From assembly GCA_017446885.1 (NCBI GenBank), contig JAFSOR010000001.1:1-64000 (forward strand): DNA of 64,000 nucleotides, in the 5' to 3' direction. The notes under the pieces were generated by a model, which saw nothing but the letters and a program-made list of their open reading frames with translations, searched no databases and was not told the DNA's origin. Of this stretch, positions 46,833 to 56,666 are shown one piece after another (the stretch's first letter is position 1; every line of letters begins with the position of its first letter). The stretch is from Spirochaetia bacterium (GTDB lineage: Bacteria > Spirochaetota > Spirochaetia > CADAEX01). The position numbers and the translations under genes are program-made.

Positions 46833-49046
46833 TTATTCTTCGTCCTTTTTTTCTTTGTCTTCGAATCTTCTTCTGAATCCTCTGTCTCTATCACGGTCCC
46901 TATCGCGGTCGCGGCCGAAGCGCTCTTCCCGTCTGGGGGCACGCTCTGGCTTAGGCGGCACATAGGAAGGATCGATAGCCTCGATATAGCTCAGGTTCAT
47001 ACGGCCCATCCGGTCAATCTCCACCAGCTTTACAGGAATCTCGTCGCCTTCGTGCAGTACGTCGGTAACATTTTCAACTCTGTCCTTTGAGAGCTTGGAG
47101 ATATGGCACAAGCCTTCTTTTCCTGGGAGGAACTCGATGAATGCACCAAAGTCGGTTATTCTTCTGACTGTTCCGTTATAGATTTTGCCTACCTCTGGCT
47201 TCTCGATAAAGCTTTCTACCAGTTCCTTGGCAAAGAGTGCCTTCTCAAGGTTCTTTCCGTAAATCTTTACATTGCCGAAATCATCAATATCTACTTTGGA
47301 CTCGGACTTTTCTGCAATGCTCTTGATATTTTTTCCGCCAGAACCGATAACAGCACCAATCTTATCTACATCTATCTTGAGCTGCACAATCTGAGGAGCG
47401 TTAGGAGATACATTCTCACGTGGACCGGCAAGGGTGTCGCACATAATGCCCAGGATATGCATTCTGCCCTCTTTTGCCTGATTAAGGGCACGCTGCATAA
47501 TCTCTTTGGATACACCTGCAATCTTTATATCCATCTGGAAACCGGTTATACCATCTTTAGTTCCTGCAACCTTGAAGTCCATGTCGCCAAAGTGGTCTTC
47601 CTCGCCCATGATATCGCTTAAGATCACAGTCTTGTCACCTTCGGTGATAAGTCCCATAGCAATACCTGCAACCGGCTTTTTCATAGGAACACCGGTGTCA
47701 AGCAGTGCCAGAGTTCCGGCACATACTGTTGCCATGGAAGATGAACCGTTGGATTCCAGAATCTCGGATACAACTCTTATGGTGTATGGGAATTCGCTCT
47801 TTGGAGGCAGCATGGCAGCCAGCGACCGCTGTGCCAGGTGTCCATGTCCAATCTCGCGCCGTCCAGTGCCAAGTTTTCCTGTCTCGCCTACGCAGAACGG
47901 AGGGAAGTTATAGTGGAGCATGAAGTTGGAATAACGCTTGTCGCCGTCGATATCATCGAACATCTGCTCGTCGTCCTCGGTACCAAGTGTACAGGTGGAA
48001 AGCGACTGGGTCTCGCCTCTGGTGAAAAGCGATGAGCCGTGTGTCATAGGAAGAACGCCGACCTCGCAGGTTATAGGCCTGATCTGGGTAGGAGTTCTGC
48101 CGTCGCAGCGCAGGTTGTTATCGAGGATAGAGCTTCTGAGTATCTTGTACTCGAGGTCTTCGAACACAGCTCCAATCTTGCCAATCTCTTCCTCTGGAAT
48201 CTCTTCCTTGAAGTGGGCAATAGTCTCAAGCTTGACAGCCTTCTTGCCTTTGTTCCGTTCTATCTTGCTGGGGAGGAAAGAGGCAGCCTTATACTTTTCG
48301 TAGGCGTAGTCCCATACTTTGTCGTAGAATGCAAAGCTCTCTTCCTCGGATGGAGGAATCGGAAGCTTCTCTTTGCCAGCCAGCTTCACAAGCTCTTCCT
48401 GAGCGGCACAGATTTCTGCAACAACCTTGCTTCCTCTGTCTATAGCCTCAAGCATGACATCCTCGGAAACCTCGTGGGCACCGCCTTCGACCATGGTAAT
48501 TCCATCTTTGATTCCGGCAACCACAATCTCCATATCTGCCTTCTCAATCTGCTCGAAGGTAGGGTTGATGATATACTCGCCGTCCAAGTAGCACACTCTG
48601 ACTGCAGCGGCTGGGCCGTTGAACGGAATGTCAGAGATGCAGACAGCAGCTGATGCTGCAACCATTGCAACTACGTCCGGCGGATTGATCTGGTCTGCGG
48701 ACACTACGGTTGGAACAACCTGGATATCCCTTTTGAATGCTTTCGAGAAAAGAGGTCTTATAGGACGGTCGATAAGGCGGGATACCAGAATCTCCTTATC
48801 CTTTGCCTTTCCCTCTCTCTTAAGGAAACCGCCAGGAATCTTTCCGGCAGCATAATACTTTTCGTTATATTCGACCTGCAGAGGAACGTAATCAAGCCCT
48901 TCGATAGTGTCCTCAGAGCAGCATACTGTTGCAAGGACTGCAGATCCGGCATAGGTTGCAAACACTGCACCATTAGCCTGCTTAGCCAGCTTACCTGTCT
49001 CGAGGGTAAGATCCTGGCCGCCTACTTTAATTGTTACTTTTGGCAT
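46833..49046 (-). CDS. pnp: polyribonucleotide nucleotidyltransferase
   Basis: 737 residues. There are two RNase PH domains, a KH domain ([16 protein letters not shown]) and an S1 domain ([22 protein letters not shown]). The C-terminal tail is arginine/aspartate-rich ([12 protein letters not shown] then acidic). It degrades mRNA 3' to 5' using phosphate. AAGGA lies ahead of the ATG. Confidence 0.96.
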   Translation of the reverse strand: MPKVTIKVGGQDLTLETGKLAKQANGAVFATYAGSAVLATVCCSEDTIEGLDYVPLQVEYNEKYYAAGKIPGGFLKREGKAKDKEILVSRLIDRPIRPLFSKAFKRDIQVVPTVVSADQINPPDVVAMVAASAAVCISDIPFNGPAAAVRVCYLDGEYIINPTFEQIEKADMEIVVAGIKDGITMVEGGAHEVSEDVMLEAIDRGSKVVAEICAAQEELVKLAGKEKLPIPPSEEESFAFYDKVWDYAYEKYKAASFLPSKIERNKGKKAVKLETIAHFKEEIPEEEIGKIGAVFEDLEYKILRSSILDNNLRCDGRTPTQIRPITCEVGVLPMTHGSSLFTRGETQSLSTCTLGTEDDEQMFDDIDGDKRYSNFMLHYNFPPFCVGETGKLGTGRREIGHGHLAQRSLAAMLPPKSEFPYTIRVVSEILESNGSSSMATVCAGTLALLDTGVPMKKPVAGIAMGLITEGDKTVILSDIMGEEDHFGDMDFKVAGTKDGITGFQMDIKIAGVSKEIMQRALNQAKEGRMHILGIMCDTLAGPRENVSPNAPQIVQLKIDVDKIGAVIGSGGKNIKSIAEKSESKVDIDDFGNVKIYGKNLEKALFAKELVESFIEKPEVGKIYNGTVRRITDFGAFIEFLPGKEGLCHISKLSKDRVENVTDVLHEGDEIPVKLVEIDRMGRMNLSYIEAIDPSYVPPKPERAPRREERFGRDRDRDRDRDRGFRRRFEDKEKKDEE

Positions 49047-49059
49047 TAATAAATCCTTT

Positions 49060-49083
49060 GTTCTTTAGTTCTTTAGTTCTTTG
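49060..49083. repeat. three 8-bp direct repeats between rpsO and pnp
   Basis: The unit GTTCTTTA occurs three times in tandem (the last copy ends in G). It fills the 39-base rpsO-pnp spacer upstream of the pnp ribosome site. It may be slippage; a role in the RNase-sensitive rpsO-pnp junction is possible but unshown. Confidence 0.8.
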
Positions 49084-49085
49084 AA

Positions 49086-49355
49086 TTACTTTCTTAATCC
49101 AAGTTCTTTAATAAGCGCTCTGTACTTGTCAAGGTCTGTTCTCTTAAGGTACTTGAGCAGCTTTCTTCTCTGTCCGATAAGCTTGAGCATTCCTCTTCTT
49201 GAATTGTGGTCCTTTGTGTGAATCTTGAAGTGCTCGGTAAGCTCGTTGATCCTCTTTGTGAAAATAGCGATCTGAACCTCTGTAGAGCCTGTGTTGGTCT
49301 CACTGCCACCGAATTTTGAAATAAGTTCAAGCTTTTCTTCTTTTGTTAAAGACAT
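49086..49355 (-). CDS. rpsO: 30S ribosomal protein S15
   Basis: 89-aa S15 with the typical [18 protein letters not shown] start and the [18 protein letters not shown] rRNA-binding segment. AGGAG lies before the ATG. It is upstream of pnp, as in many bacteria. Confidence 0.97.
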   Translation of the reverse strand: MSLTKEEKLELISKFGGSETNTGSTEVQIAIFTKRINELTEHFKIHTKDHNSRRGMLKLIGQRRKLLKYLKRTDLDKYRALIKELGLRK

Positions 49356-49367
49356 ACATATCTCCTT

Positions 49368-50090
49368 TTAAATAAATTCCCACCCCACAGCCTCATCCGA
49401 AGCCGTAATGGAGGCATTCCTATATTCTCCTCTGTCGTAAAGCTGCAGACTGTAGCTTCCGGCAGGCGGTAAAACCTGTGTTGTATCAGACCTGAGCATA
49501 GGGCTCCGGTGGCCTGATATGTCTATGGAATATCCAAATTCCATAAGTTCTGGCAGGATATTAAGTTCTCCCACCTGGATAAAGGTACGGATCATGGTGC
49601 TCTTTACCGGCACGCCGGAATATCTGTACTCCGGCACAACCTGGACATCGACATCTGTACCCTTGAACATGGAGACAATAACACTGCTGTCGGTATCGTT
49701 CTGATACCCGCATTTGAAATCGTATCCTACTGCAATTTTTTTCAGATTAAGGCTCGCCCTTAATATAGAAAAGAACTGCTTACCTGATAGTTTAACAAAA
49801 TCAGCGGAAAAGTCAATCAGTACCACGTTGTCTATGCCCAGCGCCTCAAAGGCCGAAACCTTCTGGGCCAGAGTGTAGATGTCGCCCCTGTAATTGCCTC
49901 CGAAATAGGTGGCTGGGTTCTCCCTGAACGTGAACACTGCAGACTGTATGCCAGAACCCTGGGAAAGCACCTGGCGCAGAAGCTCCATGTGCCCTTTGTG
50001 GATGCCGTCGAACACCCCTATAGTTATGGCGCACTGAATACCTGAAAGCGGCTTTTTATCTGTAAACTCTTTCCAGCTGTATATTCTCAA
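49368..50090 (-). CDS. ribF: FAD synthetase, RibF-like with degenerate riboflavin-kinase domain
   Basis: 240 residues against about 310 for bifunctional RibF. The FMN adenylyltransferase part is good: IGVFDGIHKGH near residue 25 and the STMIR (ISST-R-like) motif. The C-terminal riboflavin-kinase barrel is short and lacks the GFPTAN-type ATP/Mg site. It may therefore make FAD from FMN only, with FMN coming from elsewhere. It overlaps truB by four bases. Confidence 0.85.
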   Translation of the reverse strand: MRIYSWKEFTDKKPLSGIQCAITIGVFDGIHKGHMELLRQVLSQGSGIQSAVFTFRENPATYFGGNYRGDIYTLAQKVSAFEALGIDNVVLIDFSADFVKLSGKQFFSILRASLNLKKIAVGYDFKCGYQNDTDSSVIVSMFKGTDVDVQVVPEYRYSGVPVKSTMIRTFIQVGELNILPELMEFGYSIDISGHRSPMLRSDTTQVLPPAGSYSLQLYDRGEYRNASITASDEAVGWEFI

Positions 50091-50956
50091 TTAACACCTG
50101 CAGCAAACTCATAATAGAGCCTGCCCCTCCGTTTCCCGACCATAGCGCAGAAATCACCGTCCTCATCAAACAGCGCCTTGTAAATTCCTTCATCAATAAA
50201 AGGGGCAACCTTGGCAGAAAACCTCTTAGTAAATTCCCGCCCCGCCTTAAGCATATCGGCCTCGGTACGGGGCATAACCTGGGTGGCAACTCCGCATAGC
50301 GCCATACCCTCCGATGCCGGAAGCATCTTATAAGAGCCCGGCATAATGCCATCGACCCGGAATGGGCCAATAGAAGTGCGGTGCAGTTCGGTAAGATACC
50401 CCCTGGTGCCGCACAAGGCAGCTAAATCCCGGGCTATAGCCCGGATGTAGGTGCCCCCGGAACAGCACACCTTAAAATGCAGATCCGGCGCCTTATACTC
50501 CAGTATCTCGAAAGAGTGTATAGTAACCTTCTTGGCTGGAATATCAAGCTCCGTTCCCCGCCGGGCCAGTTTATAAGCCCGCTTGCCATCTACATGCACT
50601 GCCGAAAACGAAGGAGGCACCTGCATTATATCGCCAGAAAATGTGCCGGCAGCCTTTTCCACCGCACTCAGTTCTGGTATCGGAAGACCTGCGGCCACTG
50701 TCTTTCCTGTGGGGTCAAGAGTGTCGGTCTCTTCCCCGAACCGGAGCACTGCCTCGTAAACCTTGTCAAAGTTGGCCATGTAGGTCATGAACTTGGTTAT
50801 GCGCCCGGTAAGGGCCAAAAGCAGGCCATCGGCAAATGGATCCAGTGTGCCGCAGTGACCTACCCGCTTGTCGCCGATATCCTTCTTTAGCTGGTTCATG
50901 GCCTGGAAGGAGGAGACCCCCGCTTCCTTATTCAAAAGGACAAAACATGGAATCAA
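50087..50956 (-). CDS. truB: tRNA pseudouridine-55 synthase
   Basis: 289 residues with the KRVGHCGTLDPFADGLL motif containing the catalytic Asp39. It modifies U55 in the T loop of tRNAs. Both ends overlap neighbours by four bases. Confidence 0.95.
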   Translation of the reverse strand: MIPCFVLLNKEAGVSSFQAMNQLKKDIGDKRVGHCGTLDPFADGLLLALTGRITKFMTYMANFDKVYEAVLRFGEETDTLDPTGKTVAAGLPIPELSAVEKAAGTFSGDIMQVPPSFSAVHVDGKRAYKLARRGTELDIPAKKVTIHSFEILEYKAPDLHFKVCCSGGTYIRAIARDLAALCGTRGYLTELHRTSIGPFRVDGIMPGSYKMLPASEGMALCGVATQVMPRTEADMLKAGREFTKRFSAKVAPFIDEGIYKALFDEDGDFCAMVGKRRGRLYYEFAAGVN

Positions 50957-51300
50957 GAAAGGATTTCCTCTATCTTCTTGTTGATCTCGTAGCCCTCTTT
51001 TATAGAATCGTCATAAACAAAAGTAAGTTTAGGGGTCAGGCGGGTCTGAATCTTTTTTCCTACCACACCCTGGATAAATGGAGCGGCGCTGTTAAGACCC
51101 TCCACGCTCCGCCGGGTGACTTTCTCGGACTCAAAGCCAGACACATATACCTTGGCCACGCTAAGGTCCGATGCACACTTGACCCGGTTTATGGAAATCA
51201 TCCTGCTGACACGGTGATCCTTTACCTTGCCGGTAAGGATAAGGGTGCTTATAATCTCCTGTATAACGCCTTCTATGCGCAAAAGTCTATATTCTGACAT
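50953..51300 (-). CDS. rbfA: ribosome-binding factor A
   Basis: 115-aa KH-like RbfA (RVSRMISINRVKCASDLSVAKVYVS core). It acts in 30S maturation at the 5' end of 16S rRNA. It lies 9 bases after infB, the standard order. Confidence 0.93.
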   Translation of the reverse strand: MSEYRLLRIEGVIQEIISTLILTGKVKDHRVSRMISINRVKCASDLSVAKVYVSGFESEKVTRRSVEGLNSAAPFIQGVVGKKIQTRLTPKLTFVYDDSIKEGYEINKKIEEILS

Positions 51301-51309
51301 CTGGATACC

Positions 51310-53886
51310 TCAAAGCTTTCTGGCAATCTCTTTAATCTCGTAGACCTCGATGATATCGCCAATCTGGATATCGTTGAAGTTCTCAAGTCCGATACCGCAC
51401 TCAAAGCCTTTCTCAACCTCTTTGGCATCGTCCTTGAACCGCTTGAGCGAAGAGATTTTTCCGTTGAATATCTCGACATCGTCGCGGTAAACACGGCATA
51501 TGGAGTTGCGCTTGACACTTCCGTCTGTGACATATGCACCTGCAATAGTACCAACCTTGGGCACCTTGAATGTGTCGCGCACCTCGACAGTACCAATCTG
51601 TTCTTCCTTAAGCTCAGGAGCCAGCATACCCTCCATGGCTGCCTTTATGTCTTCCTGTGCATGATAGATTACGTTATACCGCTTTATCTCAACCTTCTCC
51701 TGCTCGGCCAGAAGTGCAGCCTTTGCAGTAGGACGCACGTTGAAACCGATTATTATAGCATCGGATGCAGAGGCCAGGTTTACATCGTTCTCCACAATTG
51801 CACCTACAGATGCATGGATTGTATGCAGACGGATCTCGCTGGTAGAAAGCTTTTCCAGTGTGTTCTTGAGAGCCTCGACAGAGCCCTGGACATCGCCCTT
51901 GATTATAACCTTGAGCTCCTGTACCTCGCCTTCCTGGATTGATGTATAAAGGTTTTCCAATGTCACTTTCTTGACATTCTTGGCAGCGCCGATTCTCTCA
52001 AGCTCCTGGCGTTTCTCGCCTATCTGGCGGGCATACTTCTCGGATTCTGTAACCTGGAACGGGTCGCCTGCGTTAGGAAGCCCCTCGAAACCCAGAATCT
52101 CCACAGGGGTGGAAGGACCTGCGCTCTCTATCTTCTTTCCGCGGTCGTTGAACATAGCCCTTACTTTTCCGGCATATACTCCGGCAATGAAGGCATCGCC
52201 AACCTTAAGGGTTCCACGCTGGATAAGGACTGTGGAAACCATACCGCGGCCCTGGTCAACCTTGGACTCGATTATCTTTCCTTCGGCGCGGCAGTTAGGA
52301 TTGGCCTTGAGCTCAAGCATGTCGGCCTCGATAAGGATGTTCTCCAGCAGGTTGTCGATACCCTCTTTCTTAAGGGCCGAGATAGGACAGTATATAGTGT
52401 CGCCGCCCCATTCCTCGGGGATAAGACCGTATTCTGAAAGCTGCTGCTTGACACGGTCCGGGTTTGCCTCGTAAAGGTCTATCTTGTTGATTGCAACTAT
52501 GATTGGAACATTGGCTTCCTTGGCATGGTTTATAGCCTCTACAGTCTGGGGCATCACACCGTCGTTGGCAGCCACAACCAGGACTACAATATCGGTAAGG
52601 TGTGCACCGCGGGCACGCATCTGGGTGAATGCCTCGTGGCCCGGAGTATCCAGGAATACGATGCTGCGGCCGTTTATCTCCACCTTGTATGCACCGATAT
52701 GCTGTGTAATTCCGCCGAACTCGGTGGCAGCCACGTTGGCCGACCGTATGGCATCCAGAAGCTTGGTCTTGCCGTGGTCTACATGACCCATGACTGTGAC
52801 TACAGGAGGCCGTTCCACTATGTCGGCATCGTCGCCTTTGTCGCCTTCTACAATAGTCTGGTCGTACAGCGATACAATATTGACCTTGCAGCCATATTCA
52901 TCTGCAAGAATTGTGGCTGTATCTGCATCTATCTGCTGGTTTATTGTAACCATCTGGCCCATGCCGATGAGTTTGGTTATTACATCAGATGCCTTAAGGT
53001 TGAGCTTTTTGGCCAGTTCTGCAACTGTAATAACATCCATTATATCGATGCTCTTTGGAACTGGATTTGCCTTCTGGACATCTTTCTTCTTGACCTGATA
53101 GTTCTTCTCCATCTCTTCGATGTTGTCTTTGCGGGTCTTGGAATAATCGGCCTTCTTCTTGGTCTTGAAGAATTTCTTGCCTCCGGTGCGGCCAGTCATC
53201 TCCGGTGGCATCTGCTCGTTTTCGCCACGTGGTCTGAAACCGCCGCCCTGGCCCTGCCCCTCGGTGCGAGGCCTGAAACCGCCCTGACCTTCGGGCCGTT
53301 CTCCGCGGGACTTAAAGCCGCCGCCCTGACCCTGCCATTCGCCACGGGGTTTAAAGCCACCAGGCTGACCTTTCCAGCCGCCCTGACCATGACCTTCGGG
53401 CCGCTCTCCACGGGGCTTAAAGCCGCCGCCCTGGCCTTTCCAGCCACCGCCGGGCTGACCTTTCCAGCCGCTCTGGCCTTCGGTGCGTTCGCCTTTAGGT
53501 CTGAAGCCGCCAGGCTGACCTTTCCAGCCACCGCCCTGGCCTTTCCAGCCGCTGCCGCCCTGGCCTTTCCATTCTCCCTTTGCAGGAGAAGCAGGTTTTT
53601 CTGGTTTTGGGGTAGCAGGAATATCTGCCTTGGGAGCCTGTGGCTCCTGAGCTGGAGCAGCAGGGGCTGCCTTAGGTTCTGGTGCAGGAGCTTCGGCTGC
53701 CGGCACGGCAGGTTCTGCCGGAACAGGAGGCTTCTTTGCAATGACCTTTTTCTTTTTTACAACAACTTTTTTCTTTTTCTGCTCTGCCTCGGCTGCCGGT
53801 TCAGTCTTTTCAACCACAACCTCGTGTTTCGGCTGCTTGATTAAAGTTGCCCTGGGTTTTTCTTTTTTATCCAAATCTTCAGACAT
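51310..53886 (-). CDS. infB: translation initiation factor IF-2
   Basis: 858 residues. A Lys/Ala/Pro-rich start is followed by a Gly/Trp/Lys/Gln-rich repeat region (about 105-230, units such as GWKGQGGGF and FKPRGE). The IF2-N domain comes next, and the G domain with [12 protein letters not shown] begins near 365. GDP/GTP motifs DTPGH and NKID are intact, followed by domains II-IV. It brings fMet-tRNA to the 30S subunit. Confidence 0.95.
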   Translation of the reverse strand: MSEDLDKKEKPRATLIKQPKHEVVVEKTEPAAEAEQKKKKVVVKKKKVIAKKPPVPAEPAVPAAEAPAPEPKAAPAAPAQEPQAPKADIPATPKPEKPASPAKGEWKGQGGSGWKGQGGGWKGQPGGFRPKGERTEGQSGWKGQPGGGWKGQGGGFKPRGERPEGHGQGGWKGQPGGFKPRGEWQGQGGGFKSRGERPEGQGGFRPRTEGQGQGGGFRPRGENEQMPPEMTGRTGGKKFFKTKKKADYSKTRKDNIEEMEKNYQVKKKDVQKANPVPKSIDIMDVITVAELAKKLNLKASDVITKLIGMGQMVTINQQIDADTATILADEYGCKVNIVSLYDQTIVEGDKGDDADIVERPPVVTVMGHVDHGKTKLLDAIRSANVAATEFGGITQHIGAYKVEINGRSIVFLDTPGHEAFTQMRARGAHLTDIVVLVVAANDGVMPQTVEAINHAKEANVPIIVAINKIDLYEANPDRVKQQLSEYGLIPEEWGGDTIYCPISALKKEGIDNLLENILIEADMLELKANPNCRAEGKIIESKVDQGRGMVSTVLIQRGTLKVGDAFIAGVYAGKVRAMFNDRGKKIESAGPSTPVEILGFEGLPNAGDPFQVTESEKYARQIGEKRQELERIGAAKNVKKVTLENLYTSIQEGEVQELKVIIKGDVQGSVEALKNTLEKLSTSEIRLHTIHASVGAIVENDVNLASASDAIIIGFNVRPTAKAALLAEQEKVEIKRYNVIYHAQEDIKAAMEGMLAPELKEEQIGTVEVRDTFKVPKVGTIAGAYVTDGSVKRNSICRVYRDDVEIFNGKISSLKRFKDDAKEVEKGFECGIGLENFNDIQIGDIIEVYEIKEIARKL

Positions 53887-53903
53887 ATATTCCTTAAACC
53901 TCT

Positions 53904-55403
53904 TTATTTATCTTCTTCTTCGCTTTCGTCAGGCTCGTCCTCGTCTTCTTCCTCGAAGCTGAGCTCTACACCGCAGTTCGGGCAGTGGTCCATATCTTCG
54001 GTGATAGGCTTGCCGCATTCAGGGCACTCGTAATATTCCTTATCGGAATCAAGTTCTTCATTCCCTTCGGCCTCTTCTTCCTCAGGCATCTCAATGTCCT
54101 CGTCGGTAATCTCGACATTCTCCTCGATAATGGATTTGACAAGCTCAAAGTCCTCTTTTGTAAAGCCCGGGATCTCAAGGAGCTTGGACTCGCTCATGCT
54201 TATGAAAGTCTCTATCTCTACAATGCCGTTATCTGCAAGCAAGGTGACAATGCGCTCCGGAATATCAGGAAGCTCCGAGAGCTTGGTGATTTCCTCGACC
54301 TGGTCCTCGCTTTCGCCGAACAGGTCGGATACAGCCTTCTTGGTCTCGAATATATCCATTTCCTGGAACTGGGATTCGGTCTTGACATCTATGTTCCAGT
54401 CCACCAGACGGTTTGCAAGCCGTACGTTAAGACCCTGCTTGCCTATGGCCAGGGAAAGCTGGCTGTCGCTTACAACTGCAAGGGCCTGACGCTTAGCCTC
54501 GTCCAGGATGTATACCTGCTGAACCTCGGCAGGAGAAAGGGCATTCTTGATGTATACAGTAGGATCTGTGTCATATTTAAGGACATCGATTTTCTCCCCC
54601 TCCATCTCGCGTACTACAGCCTGGATGCGGGCACCACGGAGTCCTACGCAGGCACCTACCGGGTCAATGTCGTCACGGTGTGTGTACACCGACATCTTTA
54701 CACGGTAGCCAGGCTCGCGGACAATCTTGAATATCTCGATAGTCTTGTCTGCAATCTCGGGAACCTCAAGCTCGAACAGCTTTTTGACAAATTCTGTATG
54801 TGTCCTGGAAAGGACTATGCTGAGTCCGCCCTCATCTTTCTTAACTTCGTATACATAGGCCTTGATTCGGTCGTTGGCGTGATAAACCTCTCTTGGAGAC
54901 TGGTACCGTTTAGGAAGAATACCTTCGGTCTTGCCCAGGTCCACAAATATGTTGCCGTTATGCTCCCTCTGGACATAGCCTACAATCATCTCGCCCACCT
55001 TGTCGATGAACTCGGAGTAAATCTTGTCGTCCTTGATAGCCTTGCTCCGCTGGTTAATGCGCTGCTGTGCACTCTGGACATCCATGCGCCGGAATGTGCT
55101 TGGGTCAATGTCGATAAGAAGCTCGTCGCCAATCTCGCAGTCGGTCATGCCATAATTCTCTCTGGCATCTTCAATATCAATTTCTACAGCATCATCAATG
55201 ACATCATCAACAATTCTTTTCTTGACCTGAAGATATACCTCGTTCTCGTCGTCGCTGAACTTTACTTCCACACCATCGGTGGAGCCGAACTTCTTCTTAT
55301 AAGCCGCAAGCATTGTATCTTCGATTGTCTTAAGGGCAAGCTCGTGCGAAATACCCTTTTCCTCTTCATAAAGCCTAATTGCCTCAGCTAATCCAGATGC
55401 CAT
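53904..55403 (-). CDS. nusA: transcription factor NusA with C-terminal zinc ribbon
   Basis: 499 residues: an N-terminal RNAP-binding domain, S1 (about 130-200), two KH domains ([12 protein letters not shown] and [12 protein letters not shown]) and a helix-hairpin-like region (about 375-430). It ends with an extra zinc-ribbon-like CPECGK-x10-CPNCG and a very acidic tail. NusA modulates pausing, termination and antitermination. A strong GGAGG site precedes it and rimP ends four bases upstream. The zinc ribbon is not part of ordinary NusA. Confidence 0.95.
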   Translation of the reverse strand: MASGLAEAIRLYEEEKGISHELALKTIEDTMLAAYKKKFGSTDGVEVKFSDDENEVYLQVKKRIVDDVIDDAVEIDIEDARENYGMTDCEIGDELLIDIDPSTFRRMDVQSAQQRINQRSKAIKDDKIYSEFIDKVGEMIVGYVQREHNGNIFVDLGKTEGILPKRYQSPREVYHANDRIKAYVYEVKKDEGGLSIVLSRTHTEFVKKLFELEVPEIADKTIEIFKIVREPGYRVKMSVYTHRDDIDPVGACVGLRGARIQAVVREMEGEKIDVLKYDTDPTVYIKNALSPAEVQQVYILDEAKRQALAVVSDSQLSLAIGKQGLNVRLANRLVDWNIDVKTESQFQEMDIFETKKAVSDLFGESEDQVEEITKLSELPDIPERIVTLLADNGIVEIETFISMSESKLLEIPGFTKEDFELVKSIIEENVEITDEDIEMPEEEEAEGNEELDSDKEYYECPECGKPITEDMDHCPNCGVELSFEEEDEDEPDESEEEDK

Positions 55404-55407
55404 ATCT

Positions 55408-55869
55408 TCATGCCTCCTCCCAAGAAAAATCCAGCTTGGCCTTTTTAATCTGGCTGTAAGGAATCTTTTTCTCGGTTTTTTCTATTGTTTTTATAATTAC
55501 ATTCTTTTCATCGGCCGACATTATGCAGCCATGAACCCATTCATTTTCTCCATCGCACAGAACTTTGACATTGCGCCCTGCAAACACAGCAAACTCATCA
55601 GCATGCTTAAAGTTGCGGTTTATTCCAGGCGATGAGACCTCGAAATAGACATCGCGGGTCTCGGAAGCCACCTCTGTGCGGGCAGCGGCCAGGCGGTGAA
55701 CTTTCTCGCAGTCCTTTACCGAAACACCGGCAGGTGAAAAGATTACCAGGCTTATGTGGATACCGTCCTGCCTTGAGGAAGCAGAAAGCTCCACTATAGA
55801 GAAGCCCAGACCCTCCACCACAGGAGAGAGCAGCTGGTAATATGTTCCGTTTTTATCTGCAAAATCCAT
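55408..55869 (-). CDS. rimP: ribosome maturation factor RimP
   Basis: 153 residues with the VSSPGINRNFKHADEFAVFAG core, typical of RimP, which acts in 30S assembly. It is the first gene of the rimP-nusA-infB operon. There is no good Shine-Dalgarno. A terminator-like hairpin ends about 11 bases upstream of its ATG. Confidence 0.92.
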   Translation of the reverse strand: MDFADKNGTYYQLLSPVVEGLGFSIVELSASSRQDGIHISLVIFSPAGVSVKDCEKVHRLAAARTEVASETRDVYFEVSSPGINRNFKHADEFAVFAGRNVKVLCDGENEWVHGCIMSADEKNVIIKTIEKTEKKIPYSQIKKAKLDFSWEEA

Positions 55870-55880
55870 AAAAAACCTAC

Positions 55881-55910
55881 AAAAAAAGGAGCCGCTTTTA
55901 CGGCTCCTTT
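55881..55910 (-). terminator. terminator-like hairpin in the rimP leader
   Basis: A 10-bp stem (55885-55894 with 55901-55910) with a six-base loop and a U run follows on the minus strand. It ends comF transcripts, but the rimP promoter lies upstream of it, so it also sits in the rimP leader and may act as an attenuator. Confidence 0.85.
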
Positions 55911-55937
55911 AATACCTAAAATATTAAAAGTTATCTT

Positions 55938-55966
55938 ATAATAGGAAAAAATAAAAAATTAATCAA
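55938..55966 (-). promoter_or_regulatory. promoter for the rimP-nusA-infB operon
   Basis: TTGATT (55966-55961) and TATTAT (55943-55938) are 17 bases apart on the minus strand. The -35 overlaps the end of comF. The predicted start near 55931 is upstream of the hairpin. Confidence 0.6.
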
Positions 55967-56666
55967 TAGCAAATGTGAGTATATCTATACTTTCACAGCC
56001 ATTTTCTTTAAGAATCCGTGCGCAGCTTGATGCAGTGGTTCCAGTGGTAAATACATCGTCCAGCAGGATTACATGCTTTCCCTGGCACAACACCTTGAAA
56101 TTATAGGCATCCCGAGGCCTGATATAGAGCTTGTCAACAAGCTCCTCTTTCCGCTCCTTTTTCCCAAGCTTTTTGAGCTGGCGCCCCTTTAGCCGCCGCA
56201 GCACGGCGGCAAAAGGGATGCCGTACACCCTTTTTAGAGCCCGGCACACCGCCTCCATGTGGTTGTACCCTGTCCTCTTAAGGCGGGCCGGGCTGCAGGG
56301 GGCTGGAACCAGAAGCACATTCTCAAGGCCCCTCCTGCGCAGGTAGCGGTATACAACCAGAGCCAGGAAGCGGCCTACCCTGCGCTGAGCCTTGAACTTG
56401 TACAGGCCTATCACAGTTTTAGCGGTTCCTTCGTAGTTCCAAAAGTAGTGGTTTGTATTAAAGTTATAATCCTCGCTGCGGCACCTCATGCATATTCCAT
56501 CCTCGGATATAAGAGGCTGGCCGCAGACACGGCAGCGCTCCCCTTCCTCTTTATGAAACAGCAGCGGGAATGCACACCTTCGGCATAGCCCGTACTTTTC
56601 GGAGAATGAGTCGCTGGTGCCGCACAAAAGGCAGCTCTGGTCAAAGATAAGCGAAAGTATGTTCAT
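55959..56666 (-). CDS. comF: ComF-family phosphoribosyltransferase-like protein
   Basis: 235 residues. Two N-terminal Cys pairs (CLLCG...CRRC and CRVCG...CMRC) form a double zinc site. The C-terminal PRTase fold has the PRPP loop VILLDDVFTTGTTAS. ComF supports DNA uptake in naturally competent bacteria and is widespread outside them; no other competence genes are seen here. GGGAGG precedes the ATG, which overlaps the stop of the upstream gene (ATGA). Confidence 0.88.
   Translation of the reverse strand: MNILSLIFDQSCLLCGTSDSFSEKYGLCRRCAFPLLFHKEEGERCRVCGQPLISEDGICMRCRSEDYNFNTNHYFWNYEGTAKTVIGLYKFKAQRRVGRFLALVVYRYLRRRGLENVLLVPAPCSPARLKRTGYNHMEAVCRALKRVYGIPFAAVLRRLKGRQLKKLGKKERKEELVDKLYIRPRDAYNFKVLCQGKHVILLDDVFTTGTTASSCARILKENGCESIDILTFAID

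Noticed and set aside
46851-46915. simple repeat or frameshift at the pnp 3' end
   Set aside because: The Arg-Asp codon run is in frame and forms a plausible basic/acidic tail as seen in other PNPases.
53200-53590. CRISPR-like repeats
   Set aside because: The repeats are in frame within infB and encode Gly/Trp-rich protein; there are no unique spacers.
52525-53844. 439-aa plus-strand open frame
   Set aside because: It is antisense to infB; its Ala/Phe/Leu repeats mirror the Gly/Trp repeats of IF-2.
53985-55391. 468-aa plus-strand open frame
   Set aside because: It is antisense to nusA, whose S1 and KH domains are clear.
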